NCBI RefSeq assembly: GCF_017876395.1
Contig: NZ_JAGINX010000001.1
Span: 496,001-560,000, forward strand
DNA from: Nesterenkonia lacusekhoensis
GTDB lineage: Bacteria; Actinomycetota; Actinomycetes; Actinomycetales; Micrococcaceae
Reading direction: 5' to 3'
DNA: 64,000 bases
The position numbers and the translations under genes were made by a program. Shown in pieces: positions 52,683-62,000 of this stretch (positions within the stretch are counted from its first letter, which is position 1; each line of letters opens with the position of its first letter). The notes beneath the pieces are model-generated. The model searched no databases. It saw nothing but the letters and a program-made list of their open reading frames with translations, and was not told the DNA's origin.

Positions 52683-52688
52683 ACCTTA
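52683..52688 (-). promoter_or_regulatory. Leaderless -10 (TAAGGT) of manA
   Basis: Minus-strand TAAGGT (52688-52683) is 7 nt before the manA ATG. Confidence 0.5.
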
Positions 52689-52701
52689 GCAGTATGCGGA
52701 G

Positions 52702-52775
52702 GATCCTTCCGGCGCGCAGACCTCGCTAGGGGCGGCTCTCAGCGCGCTTTCCGAGACCAGCGCGCCAGAAGGATC
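52702..52775 (-). terminator. Terminator downstream of the LCP gene
   Basis: Arms 52702-52717 and 52760-52775 pair at 15 of 16 positions around a 42-nt loop; the right arm begins at the base after the LCP stop codon. It separates the purK-purE-LCP unit from manA. Confidence 0.55.
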
Positions 52776-54428
52776 TCACTGGGGAGTGCAGTCGTAGTTG
52801 CTGGAGGCCGCCTCCTCCAGCACGCTGATCTGGCCTGCATCCTCGGCCTCCATGAGGTATTCCACCGTGAGCGGCGAACCGTCCGGCTGGGTCGGAGGGG
52901 TGGTCTCCTCGATCGGCGGCTCGTCCTCCTCGACAGCGTCCTGGGCCTGCGGCTCTGTGGCCAAGCCCACGGGAGCAGGCCACAGAACGGTGCCGAACGG
53001 GGCGGCTGCGGCGGATCTGGACCCGTACCCGGAGGAGCCGAAGAAGCCTTCCTCGGCACTGTCCTCCTCCGCCTTGAGCTCCTCCATCCGCTGGTGGATC
53101 TCATCGAAGTCCGGGTAGGTGGAGAACAGATCGCCCGAGGCGCCGAAGTCGGGCGCCCCCAAGGTGAGCCGCTTCGGCTGGTGGCCCTGCGCGTCCACCG
53201 CCAGGTCCAGGAAGGAGCCCAGCTGGGACTGCGGGAGGTTGGTCTCGGCCAGGTTCTCGCCGGCCTGCATGAGGTCGCTGAACTGGGTCAGCAGGGTCTG
53301 GGGGTTGAACTGGGCGACCATCGCCTGCTGGATGCACTGCTGGCGCTGAATCCGGTTGTAGTCGGAGGAGTGGGTGCGGGAGCGCGCATAGGCCAGCGCC
53401 TCTTCGCCGCTGAAGGTGTACTCGCCGGGCTCCCACCAGGCGTCGCCCCACTCGCCGTCGGGCCGGACGCCGCGGTAGGGGACCCAGCCGCCGGACTCCA
53501 CGGAGACCCCACCCATGGCGTCGATGAGCTCCTCGAAGCCGGCCATGTCCACCATGACGTAGCCATCCACCTGGAGGTCCAGGGTGCCGGAGACCGCATC
53601 CATCATGGCTTCGGCCCCGGGGTCCTCAGCCTCCGGGTAGAGGTGCTGGTACTGCTCCATCACCTCGGTGTAGAGGAAGTTGATGATGCACTCGTTGCCG
53701 CAGTTGTAGCCCTCGGGGTAGATCTCCTGCATGGGAGAGCCTTCTTCGAACTGGGCGTTCTGGAAGTTGCGCGGGATGGAGACGATGATCGATTCGCCGG
53801 TGGCTCGGCTGACGCTCATCACATGGATGGAGTCGGGGCGCAGTCCTTCGCGTCCCTCGCCGGCATCGGCGCCCATCAGCAGGAAGTTGTAGCGGCCGTC
53901 CTCGTCGGCGTCGATGGCTGGGCCGCCGCCGAAGATCCCGCTCAGGGCTACGCGGCCCTCATTGAGCATGTGGGCTGCGTAGCCCAGGCCGCCAGAGGTG
54001 AGCACCATCAGCACGACGCTCAGCACGGCGATCACCGGACGCATGCCCGGTGCCAGCGAGGCGAAGTGGACCAGGCGCAGCGCATCCAGCCACAGCAGAA
54101 GCCAGCCCACGGCCAGAGCGGCCAGGATCACAGTTGCCAGCCACATGACGAAGGGCTGGGTCAGGATGCTCAGCAGCGGTCCGCGCAGGAACAGGTACAG
54201 CACGACGCCGAGCAGCACGGTGAACCAGCAGCCGATGGTCACCACCAGGGCGGCTCGGCCCAGACGCCGGGAGCCGAAGGCGATCTGCGCGCCTCCGGGG
54301 ATGAACAGGGTGATCAGCAGGACCAGGAAGGCCCGCCGGGTGCGATCGGTCTCCGAGCCCGTTCGTGGGCGTCGGATGACATCCGGCTCCGTGGTGAACC
54401 GGTGGTAGGTGATCGCCGGGATGCTCAC
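52776..54428 (-). CDS. LytR-CpsA-Psr (LCP) family envelope glycopolymer ligase
   Basis: Transfers undecaprenyl-linked glycopolymers to peptidoglycan on the outer face of the membrane. 550 aa: about 35 cytoplasmic residues, four hydrophobic segments up to about residue 160, then the LCP domain with [21 protein letters not shown] (Asp/Arg pyrophosphate-binding residues), SIPRNF and the C-terminal [19 protein letters not shown]. The tail is acidic/Pro-rich. The GTG start overlaps the purE stop (GTGA), so it belongs to the purK-purE-LCP transcript. M. tuberculosis cpsA (Rv3267) occupies a comparable position. Confidence 0.92.
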   Translation of the reverse strand: MSIPAITYHRFTTEPDVIRRPRTGSETDRTRRAFLVLLITLFIPGGAQIAFGSRRLGRAALVVTIGCWFTVLLGVVLYLFLRGPLLSILTQPFVMWLATVILAALAVGWLLLWLDALRLVHFASLAPGMRPVIAVLSVVLMVLTSGGLGYAAHMLNEGRVALSGIFGGGPAIDADEDGRYNFLLMGADAGEGREGLRPDSIHVMSVSRATGESIIVSIPRNFQNAQFEEGSPMQEIYPEGYNCGNECIINFLYTEVMEQYQHLYPEAEDPGAEAMMDAVSGTLDLQVDGYVMVDMAGFEELIDAMGGVSVESGGWVPYRGVRPDGEWGDAWWEPGEYTFSGEEALAYARSRTHSSDYNRIQRQQCIQQAMVAQFNPQTLLTQFSDLMQAGENLAETNLPQSQLGSFLDLAVDAQGHQPKRLTLGAPDFGASGDLFSTYPDFDEIHQRMEELKAEEDSAEEGFFGSSGYGSRSAAAAPFGTVLWPAPVGLATEPQAQDAVEEDEPPIEETTPPTQPDGSPLTVEYLMEAEDAGQISVLEEAASSNYDCTPQ

Positions 54429-55003
54429 CGTTCGCCGCTCCCGCTCCTCGGAGCTGTGGCGCTGCGGAAGGTCGGCAGCTCGGCGGCCTCCTCGCGCAGC
54501 CTGGAGCCTTTCGCATGGGCTTGGTCGGCGAGCTCCTCTTGGAAGGTCAGCAGCTTCTCACGCAGCTCGGCGGCGAAATCGGTCTCCCCGGCGGCCAAAG
54601 TGCGCACGGCCAGCAGCCCGGCGTTGCGCGCGCCTCCCACGGAGACGGTGGCCACGGGGACCCCGGAGGGCATCTGCACGATGCTCAGCAGCGAGTCCAT
54701 GCCGTCCAGGTGCTTCAGCGCCACGGGGACGCCGATCACCGGCAGGGGTGTGACCGAGGCCAGCATGCCCGGCAGGTGGGCGGCACCGCCGGCTCCGGCG
54801 ATGATCACTCGGAGGCCGCGCTCGTGGGCGCTCCGACCGTAGTCGATCATCTCAGCGGCCATCCGGTGGGCCGAGACCACATCGGCCTCGAAGGGGATGC
54901 CGAACTCGTCGAGCGCCTCCGCGGCGGCCTTCATCGTGGGCCAGTCGGAGTCGGAACCCATGACCAGCCCGACGAGGGGCGCCTGGGGTGTCTGCTCGCT
55001 CAT
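54425..55003 (-). CDS. purE: 5-(carboxyamino)imidazole ribonucleotide mutase
   Basis: Converts N5-CAIR to CAIR in de novo purine synthesis, using the product of PurK. Class I PurE signatures: [19 protein letters not shown] and [12 protein letters not shown], with [10 protein letters not shown]. 192 aa; about 25 residues longer than usual at the C-terminus (low-complexity Ser/Arg/Ala). ATG overlaps the purK stop by 4 nt. Confidence 0.96.
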   Translation of the reverse strand: MSEQTPQAPLVGLVMGSDSDWPTMKAAAEALDEFGIPFEADVVSAHRMAAEMIDYGRSAHERGLRVIIAGAGGAAHLPGMLASVTPLPVIGVPVALKHLDGMDSLLSIVQMPSGVPVATVSVGGARNAGLLAVRTLAAGETDFAAELREKLLTFQEELADQAHAKGSRLREEAAELPTFRSATAPRSGSGER

Positions 55004-56268
55004 GCTGCTCCCTCGCCGTCGGTGGCGTGTGCTCGGTCGGCGGCGTCCGGTCCGTCGATGATGATGCGGGCGGCGTCGGCGGCCTCCTGCCGGGCCTGTG
55101 CCAGCCGGCGCTTCCGCGCGTCCTCGCTCTCCTGGGCCGCGGTGGTCTGGCTGAGGATGTTCACATGCCCGACCTTCCGTCCCGGGCGCGGCTCCTTGCC
55201 GTAGAGGTGAACCTTGGAGCCGGGGGAGCGCCGCATGGCCTCCGGGACCGCGGCGTGCAGATCCGGGTTGGCTCCGCCCAGCAGGTTCTTCATGACCACA
55301 TAGCCTCCGGCGCCGCCGGTGACCTCGACAGCGCCCAGCGGCAGGCCGAGCACGGCACGCAGATGCTGCTCGAACTGGCCGGTGACGGCACCGTCCATCG
55401 ACCAGTGCCCGGAGTTGTGCGGACGCATGGCCAGCTCGTTGACGTAGATCCCGGCGGGACGGTGCGCCTCGGCGTCGTCCTCGGCGATCTCGAAGAGCTC
55501 CACGGCCAGCATGCCGGTGACCTCGAGCTTCTCGGCCACGGTGCGGGCGATCTGTTCGGCGCGGGCGAGGTGCTCGGGAGAGCTGAACGGTGCCGGTGCG
55601 ATGACCTCGTCACAGACGCCGTCGGTCTGGTTGGACTCCACCACCGGGTAGTTCACGGTCTCTCCGGCGGCTGAGCGTGCTACCTGCGCGGAGAGCTCAC
55701 GGGTGTAGGGGACCTTCTCCTCGGCGAGCAGGCCGGTGCCCTGGGCGGCCGCGCGGTCGAACCAGTCGGCGGCCTCGTCAGCCGTCTCAGCAGAGGCGAT
55801 GATCTGGACACCCTTGCCGTCGTAGCCGCCGCGCGGGGTCTTCAGCACCACGGGCCAGCCGGCGTCTTCGCCGAATCCGACGAGATCTCCGACACTGTCC
55901 ACCCGGGCCCAGCGGGGGTTGGGCAGGCCCAGCTCCTCCACGGCGCCGCGCATGGCCAGCTTGTCCTGGGCGTAGAGCAGCGCCTGGGGCCCGGGGTGCA
56001 GGGCGTGGCCTGCCTGCTGCAGGGCGGTGAGCACCTCGGCGGGGACGTGTTCGTGGTCGAAGGTGACGGCGTCGAGCCCCTCAACGAAGGCCAGGACGTC
56101 CTCGACGCTGCGAAAGTCGCCGATCGTGGTCCGCGGTATCGCCTGCGCCGCGGAGGCCTCCGGGGAGCCGGCCAGCAGGTGGAGCTCGATGCCCAGCTCC
56201 ACGGCGGCCGGAGCCATCATGCGTGCCAGTTGTCCGTCGCCGAGGATTCCGATGGAAGGAGAAGTCAC
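55000..56268 (-). CDS. purK: 5-(carboxyamino)imidazole ribonucleotide synthase
   Basis: ATP-grasp enzyme carboxylating AIR with bicarbonate and ATP to N5-[17 protein letters not shown] at the N-terminus is diagnostic; [21 protein letters not shown] (ATP site), and [16 protein letters not shown] (metal/ATP site) follow. 422 aa. GTG at 56268 with TAATGT 6 nt upstream, so leaderless. First gene of the purK-purE-LCP unit; divergent from the GtrA gene. Confidence 0.96.
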   Translation of the reverse strand: MTSPSIGILGDGQLARMMAPAAVELGIELHLLAGSPEASAAQAIPRTTIGDFRSVEDVLAFVEGLDAVTFDHEHVPAEVLTALQQAGHALHPGPQALLYAQDKLAMRGAVEELGLPNPRWARVDSVGDLVGFGEDAGWPVVLKTPRGGYDGKGVQIIASAETADEAADWFDRAAAQGTGLLAEEKVPYTRELSAQVARSAAGETVNYPVVESNQTDGVCDEVIAPAPFSSPEHLARAEQIARTVAEKLEVTGMLAVELFEIAEDDAEAHRPAGIYVNELAMRPHNSGHWSMDGAVTGQFEQHLRAVLGLPLGAVEVTGGAGGYVVMKNLLGGANPDLHAAVPEAMRRSPGSKVHLYGKEPRPGRKVGHVNILSQTTAAQESEDARKRRLAQARQEAADAARIIIDGPDAADRAHATDGEGAA

Positions 56269-56274
56269 AGTCCC

Positions 56275-56280
56275 ACATTA
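56275..56280 (-). promoter_or_regulatory. Leaderless -10 (TAATGT) of purK
   Basis: Minus-strand TAATGT (56280-56275) is 6 nt before the purK GTG. Confidence 0.5.
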
Positions 56281-56352
56281 TGGGTCATCGATCCGGAAGG
56301 CCGTAAAATGAGAGCTTGTGTCTTGGCCCGTCGCTTGGAGTCTCCCCATCCT

Positions 56353-56916
56353 ATGATCTCCCGTCTGTACACCACGCTGCGTGATCTCCTGCTGAAGCTG
56401 TGGCGAGAAGTTGCGAAGTTCGGCGTCGTCGGGGGTGTGGCGTTTCTCATCGATTCGGCCACCTTCCTCTGGCTGATCTCCGGCCCCATGCATGACTCCC
56501 ACGTGAAGTCCAAGGCCATCGCGGTGGCCGTGGCGACGCTCTTCTCCTGGGTGGGCAACCGCTACTGGACCTTCCGGCATCGGCGGACCCCCACCCGAGC
56601 GCGTGAGCTGATCATGTTCGTGGTGATGAATCTGATCGGCCTGGGGATCCAGTCCGGCTGCGTGGTGATCTCGTTCTACGTGCTGGGCCTGACCTCGACC
56701 ACGGCCAGCTTCATCTCCGGCTCCGTGGTGGGCATGGGCCTGGCGATGGTCTTCCGGTTCATCGCCTACCGGTACTGGGTGTTCACCGGCGACGCCGGAG
56801 CTCCGGCCGAGGGTGAGGCCCCGGCCGAGGGCGAGGGCCTGCACATGCTCTCCGACCGCGAGCTGGTCACCGGGGAGGTCGAGCAGGTCCAGGCCAAGCC
56901 GACTCCGAAGGACTGA
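56353..56916 (+). CDS. GtrA-family membrane protein
   Basis: Four-helix membrane protein of the GtrA/DPMS family, thought to help flip or present polyprenyl-linked sugars. FGVVGGVAFLIDSATFLWL, the mid-protein WVGNRYWTFRHRR, then two more hydrophobic segments and FRFIAYRYWVF are the family pattern. The ATG at 56353 gives 187 aa; an in-frame ATG at 56308 would add 15 residues but overlaps a likely -10 (TAAAAT, 56304-56309). The C-terminal 40 residues are acidic with APAEGE repeats. M. tuberculosis Rv3277 is in the same place next to purK. Confidence 0.88.
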   Translation: MISRLYTTLRDLLLKLWREVAKFGVVGGVAFLIDSATFLWLISGPMHDSHVKSKAIAVAVATLFSWVGNRYWTFRHRRTPTRARELIMFVVMNLIGLGIQSGCVVISFYVLGLTSTTASFISGSVVGMGLAMVFRFIAYRYWVFTGDAGAPAEGEAPAEGEGLHMLSDRELVTGEVEQVQAKPTPKD

Positions 56917-56950
56917 GCCCGGGCTTCTGAGGCGTTTCCCAGCGGCAGTC

Positions 56951-57014
56951 TTCTGCCCGCTCGGCGACAATTCCGGCGTCGTACCCGGGGTGAGATGTCG
57001 TCACCTCGGTAGAA
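56951..57014. repeat. Inverted-repeat element B
   Basis: Left arm TTCTGCCCGCTCGGCGACAA (56951-56970), right arm GATGTCGTCACCTCGGTAGAA (56994-57014). The right arm matches element A's right arm at most positions and the left arm resembles A's left arm, but B's own arms pair poorly, i.e. a diverged copy. Confidence 0.5.
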
Positions 57015-57284
57015 CTCTCACGGCGGCGGCGCGCAGCGGCTCCGCATTCAGATGTTCAGCGAATATCCCTGGCTCCAGCTGAGCCAGAGGCACGGTCAGG
57101 CTCCCGGCGCGGTAGGCGGCATCTGATGCGGCCCTGCTGAGGTGCCGCGGCTTCGGCAGGCCGAGGTGGCGCAGCTGCGGGACCTCCGGGATGCGCCGCG
57201 ACCTGGCCGGCGCTGGAGCTGTTTGGCGCTGAGACCGTCGTCCGAAGGTCGCAGCAGAGGCAGGGATCGCGTCGTAGTATCCAT
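57001..57284 (-). pseudogene. Decayed gene, possibly AbiEi-type antitoxin/HTH protein
   Basis: ATG at 57284 behind AAGGGTGG opens MDTTTRSLPLLRPSDDGLSA with KQLQR, reminiscent of the N-terminal wing-HTH of AbiEi-like (type IV antitoxin) proteins. That frame soon becomes Arg/Ser/Cys-rich. A neighbouring frame then carries protein-like text, PEVPQLRHLGLPKPRHLSRA and GSLTVPLAQLEPGIFAEHL, to a TGA at 57001. The two halves need a frameshift to join. The family guess is weak; that it is a broken coding region is more secure. Confidence 0.4.
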
Positions 57285-57365
57285 GCCGCCACCCTTCCGC
57301 AGATGAGCAGCAACCTCGCGAAGAAGGGTCGTTTCTGTGGAGAGGGACTCCGGCGCCGCGGTCCG

Positions 57366-57428
57366 TCTACCCGGTTGTGGACAAATCGCCCCGCACAGAG
57401 GGGTGGAGATGTCGTCGAGTGGGTAGAG
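57366..57428. repeat. Inverted-repeat element C
   Basis: TCTACCCGG (57366-57374) and the right arm GATGTCGTCGAGTGGGTAGA (57408-57427). The right arm matches those of elements A and B; the left is degenerate. A further partial copy of the right end (GAGCGGGTAGAGA) follows at 57433-57445. Confidence 0.5.
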
Positions 57429-57453
57429 AGGCGAGCGGGTAGAGATCTGGGGA

Positions 57454-58278
57454 TCAGGCGAGGCCTTCGTTGCGCAGGGCCTGTTCCCACCGGCCCTGAC
57501 CCCAGACCGGATCCTCCGGCATGCCGTCGATCAGCACCACGGTGCCCCCGTGCGCCCAGGTGGACAGCAGGGCCCCGACGGCGTCGGCGGCCCACTCCGT
57601 GCGGGTCACCAGAGCGGTGCCGCCAGCCCCGGCGCCGCCAGTCCCGATGCCGCCTGACTCCACGCCCTCGGGAAGCCGCACGGGCTCCAACGGGGTGAGC
57701 AGCTGGTCCGGGTGCTGGCGCACCTCCGCGGAGATGTCGAGCACCCAGGCGGGGATCGCCTGGCCGACGGCGTCCTCGAAGGACTCGTCCAACAGCCCGG
57801 GGGAGAGCGCTGCCAGCTCGGCCTGACCCAAGGCGGGGGAGCTCTGCCAGTCCTGCGGGCGGTCAGTCACCGCCAACGACGCCGTCCCTGAGCTGTCCGT
57901 GGCGCCGGCCGCGGTCACCACCTGCGCGCCGAGCGAGGAGGCCGCCAGCACGACGGCGGCGGACTTCCAGTGCGGGGCGGAGTCGACCAGCACCCGCGGG
58001 GTGGGCTCGGCCGGGTCGAAGATCTCCTCGAGCTCCTCGGTGAAGAGCCCGATCAGCTTCACCGCCCAGTTCTGCAGCACCCGCCCGGAGAGCTCCACAC
58101 GCTCCGGCTCAGTGCCGTCTGGATCAGTGCTGTCCGGCTCGGCACCGACCTCGCCGTCCGCGCCGCGCGGCCGGTAGCAGACCACGGCTGGCTGCGGCCG
58201 CCCGGCGAGCAGCTCCAACAGCTGAGGAAAGTCTTCGGGAACATTCTGGGACGCGGATCCCAATGTGAGGGGTGTCAT
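57454..58278 (-). CDS. TIGR03089 family protein
   Basis: Actinobacterial protein related to the N-terminal part of AMP-binding enzymes but without a visible AMP-binding signature; function unknown. ELSGRVLQNWAVKLIGLFTEEL, RVLVDSAPHWKSAAVVLAASSLGAQVV and VTDRP are the family pattern. 274 aa with a Gly-rich stretch (GGIGTGGAGAGG) near residue 220. ATG 58278 is chosen because AGGAGG (58286-58291) lies 7 nt upstream. In M. tuberculosis and relatives it is found near whiB2 and the LCP gene, as here. Confidence 0.85.
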   Translation of the reverse strand: MTPLTLGSASQNVPEDFPQLLELLAGRPQPAVVCYRPRGADGEVGAEPDSTDPDGTEPERVELSGRVLQNWAVKLIGLFTEELEEIFDPAEPTPRVLVDSAPHWKSAAVVLAASSLGAQVVTAAGATDSSGTASLAVTDRPQDWQSSPALGQAELAALSPGLLDESFEDAVGQAIPAWVLDISAEVRQHPDQLLTPLEPVRLPEGVESGGIGTGGAGAGGTALVTRTEWAADAVGALLSTWAHGGTVVLIDGMPEDPVWGQGRWEQALRNEGLA

Positions 58279-58456
58279 GGTTGTTCCTCCTGCCCGCCAC
58301 ACCGATGTCTGAGGTGCGATGACGCGGCGTGTCGGGCGAGATCTCGGGGAAAGGAGCCTTATGGGGGCGGATCGTCCGCACTTGACGAAGCTAACTTACG
58401 CCAGTGTAATTAGGTAGCAGTTGAAGCAGAGATGATCACACAGGGAGGCCCTGGTT

Positions 58457-59008
58457 ATGGGGAACGCAGAGCGGATCGGCCACGAGCAGCAGGAGCAGAC
58501 TCCTGCCGCCCGGCGCCCCGGGCTCGACGTCCCTGCTGATTGGTTCGTCGATCCGGCGGACCCTCAGGCAGCCGAACGGCTGGAGCACGGCAAGCCCATC
58601 GAGGATCAGGCCACCGCATTCCTCGCCGCCCATGAGGCGGCTGAGAGCGCAGAGCCTTCTGCACAGGACGGTGTGACCGCGCTCAGCGAGGCTCCTTCCC
58701 GCCGCGCTGAGCGCGAGAACACTCAGGCCGCCCAGGATAACGTCTGGCTCGGTCTGCCCTCACTGATCCCCGCGGAGCAGATCGAGGGCGAGCTCGCCTG
58801 GCAGGTGGACGCGCTGTGCGCCCAGACCGATCCTGAGGCCTTCTTCCCGGAGAAGGGCGGTTCCACCCGGGACGCCAAGAAGGTCTGCGGGGCCTGCACC
58901 GTCAAGCAGGAGTGCCTGGACTATGCCCTGGCCAATGACGAGCGGTTCGGCATCTGGGGAGGTCTCTCCGAGCGGGAACGCCGCAAGCTTCGGAAGCGAG
59001 CCGTCTGA
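58457..59008 (+). CDS. whiB: WhiB-family redox-sensing regulator with long N-terminal extension
   Basis: Iron-sulfur transcription factor of the Wbl family. The four cluster cysteines are C121, C144, C147 and C153, followed by GIWGGLSERERRKLRKR, the DNA-/sigma-contacting turn and basic tail. The tail type and the neighbours (manA, LCP, purE-purK, GtrA) suggest the WhiB2/WhmD branch, which controls division and septation. Unusual: the Wbl domain is preceded by about 110 residues (183 aa total), rich in Ala/Glu/Gln. The ATG is secure because AGGGAGG (58442-58448) lies 8 nt upstream. Confidence 0.92.
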   Translation: MGNAERIGHEQQEQTPAARRPGLDVPADWFVDPADPQAAERLEHGKPIEDQATAFLAAHEAAESAEPSAQDGVTALSEAPSRRAERENTQAAQDNVWLGLPSLIPAEQIEGELAWQVDALCAQTDPEAFFPEKGGSTRDAKKVCGACTVKQECLDYALANDERFGIWGGLSERERRKLRKRAV

Positions 59009-62000
59009 TCGCACCACTGATCGAGCCACATATCGCCGCTGTCGTTCTGTACGGCAGCGGCGATTCGGCGTCTGAGGCGGACGCCACCCGTGCGGCGCTG
59101 GCGGCCCAGACCAGGCAGCCCGACGCCGTCATCGAGCTCTCCTCCTCCGCCTACTCCGGTCCCCAGGACCTGTCCCGATCGCTGCGTTCGAAGCTGCTGC
59201 GGGACCGACGCCGGGCCGAACAGACCACCTCGCCCGGACCGGCCGGAACCCGGTCCACCCAGCTGTGGCGCACGTTGGAGCGTCAGCTGCCCGAGGGCTT
59301 CTCCGCGGAGCATCAGTGGCTCTGGATCCTGCCGGCCGGCACCGTCCCGGAGCCGGAGGCGCTGTCCCACCTGGAGGACCGGCTCTTCACGGTCAAGGAT
59401 GAGACCACCCACCCCTCGATCCGCGTCATCGGGGCCAAAGTCACCGATGCCGACCACACCCACGGCCGCCGGCTGATCAATGTGGGCCTGGCCGCCGGGC
59501 ACTCCGGTGAGGTCGTGGCGCTGAACGAGCCCCGTGAACTGGATCAGGGCCAGTACGACGGCCGTGACCGGGTGGCCGGAGTCTCTGCCCACGGCATGCT
59601 CGTGGAGTCCTCGCTCTTCGCGGACCTCGGCGGGTTCGACCCGACCCTGCCTGCCGACTATGCCGCGCTGCAGTTCTGCCAGGCAGCCCGCGAGGTCGGC
59701 GCTGAAGTGGTCATCGAGCCCACTGCCGTGGTCGGCCGAGAGGTCGCCGCTCCGGGCCAGGACCGTCAGGAGGCCGGGGAGATCGACCCAGCCCGCGTCC
59801 ACCGCTACGGCGGCACGCTCTACCTGCCTGCCCCGCAGCGTCGGGGTCAGATCAGACGCCGCCTGGCCGCTGCCCATCCGCTGCTCGTCCCGTTCCTCTG
59901 GGTGGGGAGGTGGGCGGCGGCCCTGCTGCGCCTAGTCCTGCTGAGCCTGACCAAAGCCCCCGACGCCGGGGTCAGCCAGTTCGTCGCCTCGGCAGGGGCG
60001 CTGCTGAACTGGGCCGCTCTGTTCCATGTGCGCAGCTTCCGCGCCAAGGGCCGCAAGGCCGCGTTCATCCGCCGGGAGCGTCAGAACGACGTCGACGCCG
60101 GTGAGACGCTGCGCGCCGGTCGCCGCGCCGATGAGCGGCTGCAGCTGAGCTCGGCGCAGCTGCGGGCCCACCGGCGCAAGATGATGACAGCTGAGACGGT
60201 CACGCTGCGTCCGGGGGCCGCGCAGGATGAACGCGCTCAGGAACGCGCCCGGCAGGAGGCCGAGGACGAGGCGCTGCTGGCGGTGGGCTCCTCCGACGGC
60301 GAATTCGATGAGATGCCCTCCCGCGGCTCCGGGGATCGGCTCGGCCTGTTCCTGATGCTGCTGGCGCTGACCGGGGTCTCCCTGGTGGCCTTCCGCAGCC
60401 TGCTCAGTGCTGAGGCGCTGACCGGAGGTGCGGCTCTGCCCGTCTCCGCGTCCCTGCAGGAGGTCCTGCACCACACCACCAGCTTCGTCTCCGCCGAGGG
60501 GCTGGGGGACCGGGCCGCCGCTGATCCCTTCTCCTTGATTCTGCTGCTGTTCTCGCTGGTCAGCTTCGGACACGCCTCCACAGTGCTGGTCTGGCTGGTC
60601 ATCCTGGCTCTGCCGCTGGCTGCGCTGACCGCCTGGTCGGCGGCGGGGCTCTGGACCCGCAGCGCCGTCACCCGCGTGATCGCCAGCCTGCTCTGGGCCG
60701 CAGTTCCCACGCTGCACTTGGCCTTGGGCGAGGGGCGGATCGGGACGGTGGCCGCCCATATCCTGCTGCCGCTGGTAGTGCGCAGCACCGTGCGCGCCAT
60801 CGGCGCCCGCGGCTCCTGGGAGCATGCCACCGGTGCGGCGCTGCTGCTGGCTGTGCTCACCGCGGCGGCTCCGGTGCTGCTGCCGCTGGCTCTGTTGGTG
60901 ATCGTCACGGTGGCGATCGTGCTCACCGTCCGGGATCCGCAGCGACGCAGCGGCCGGACCCTGTGGCTGATCCCGCTGCCCTCGCTGGCTGTGTCCTTCC
61001 CCATGCTGGCCTCGGCCGCGGTGGCGGAGAAGAATGTGCTGGCCACGCTCATCGCCGAGCCTACCCCGCCCACGGCCCCCGGTGTCACCGGTGAGACCGC
61101 CCCGCTGTGGCAGCAGCTGCTGGGCCATCACGTCGCCTTCGACCCGGCCGCCGGACTGGCGGGTGCCGGCCAGTCCGGATCGTGGATCTCCGACTACTTC
61201 ACCGGGGACTTCTGGAGTCTGCGTCTGGCCCTGCTGATCGGTGCTCCGCTACTGATCCTGGCCGGACTGGGCATCTTCAGCGCCGTCTTCCGCCGGGGTC
61301 CCAAGCACGACGCCGATCCGGCCGGTCTGCGCAGCGGCACCGCCGTCGCCGTCGGGCTGATCCTGCTGGCCGCACTGGGGCTCTCTGCGCTGGTGGCCCA
61401 GCTGGCCGCCGGCGATGACGGGCTGAACGTGCTGCCCGGCAGCGTGGCGCCGCTGGTCTCGGTCATCTCCTTCTGTCTGCTGGCCGCGGGCATCGGGTCT
61501 CTGGCCCGGCTGCCCCAGGCGATGCGACGCGTCGGCGGCTACATCACCCCGGTGGCGGCCACGCTGCTGGTGCTCTCGGTGGTGGCCTCGCTGGGCCTGT
61601 GGGCGATTCCGCGCAGCACTCCGGCCTCTGAGCTGACCGGCGAGCCGCTGACCGCCGTGCATCAGCAGCCCACGGCGATCGGCCCGGGGGAGGTCCGGCA
61701 GATCCCGGCCTCCGCGGCGGATCAGGGCATGGGCCCGGCGCAGCTGCGCACGCTGGTCCTGGAGGCCGCTCCGCAGGGTGTGGTGGCCGAGCTGGTCTCC
61801 GGGCAGGGGCGGACCCTGGACACCTATTGGCCCGGGATCAGCGTGGGGGACTCTCCGCTGCTGGCCCGCTCTGCGGAGGGCGCTGCCGCCGAGCAGAACC
61901 TCCTGGCCGGGGAGGAAGTCTTGGCCGAGCTGGTGGCCGCCGTGGTCTCTCCCGGGGCGGAGAACACGGAAGAGCTCATGGAGGAGCTCGGCGTCGGGTT

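Larger units (their letters stand above)
56917..57453. other. Long intergenic region with two repeats and a decayed gene
   Basis: 537 nt between GtrA and TIGR03089 without an intact gene. It holds inverted-repeat elements B and C and, between them, a minus-strand frame with a good start, a frameshift and a protein-like second half. The region appears to be a decay or insertion zone. Confidence 0.6.
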
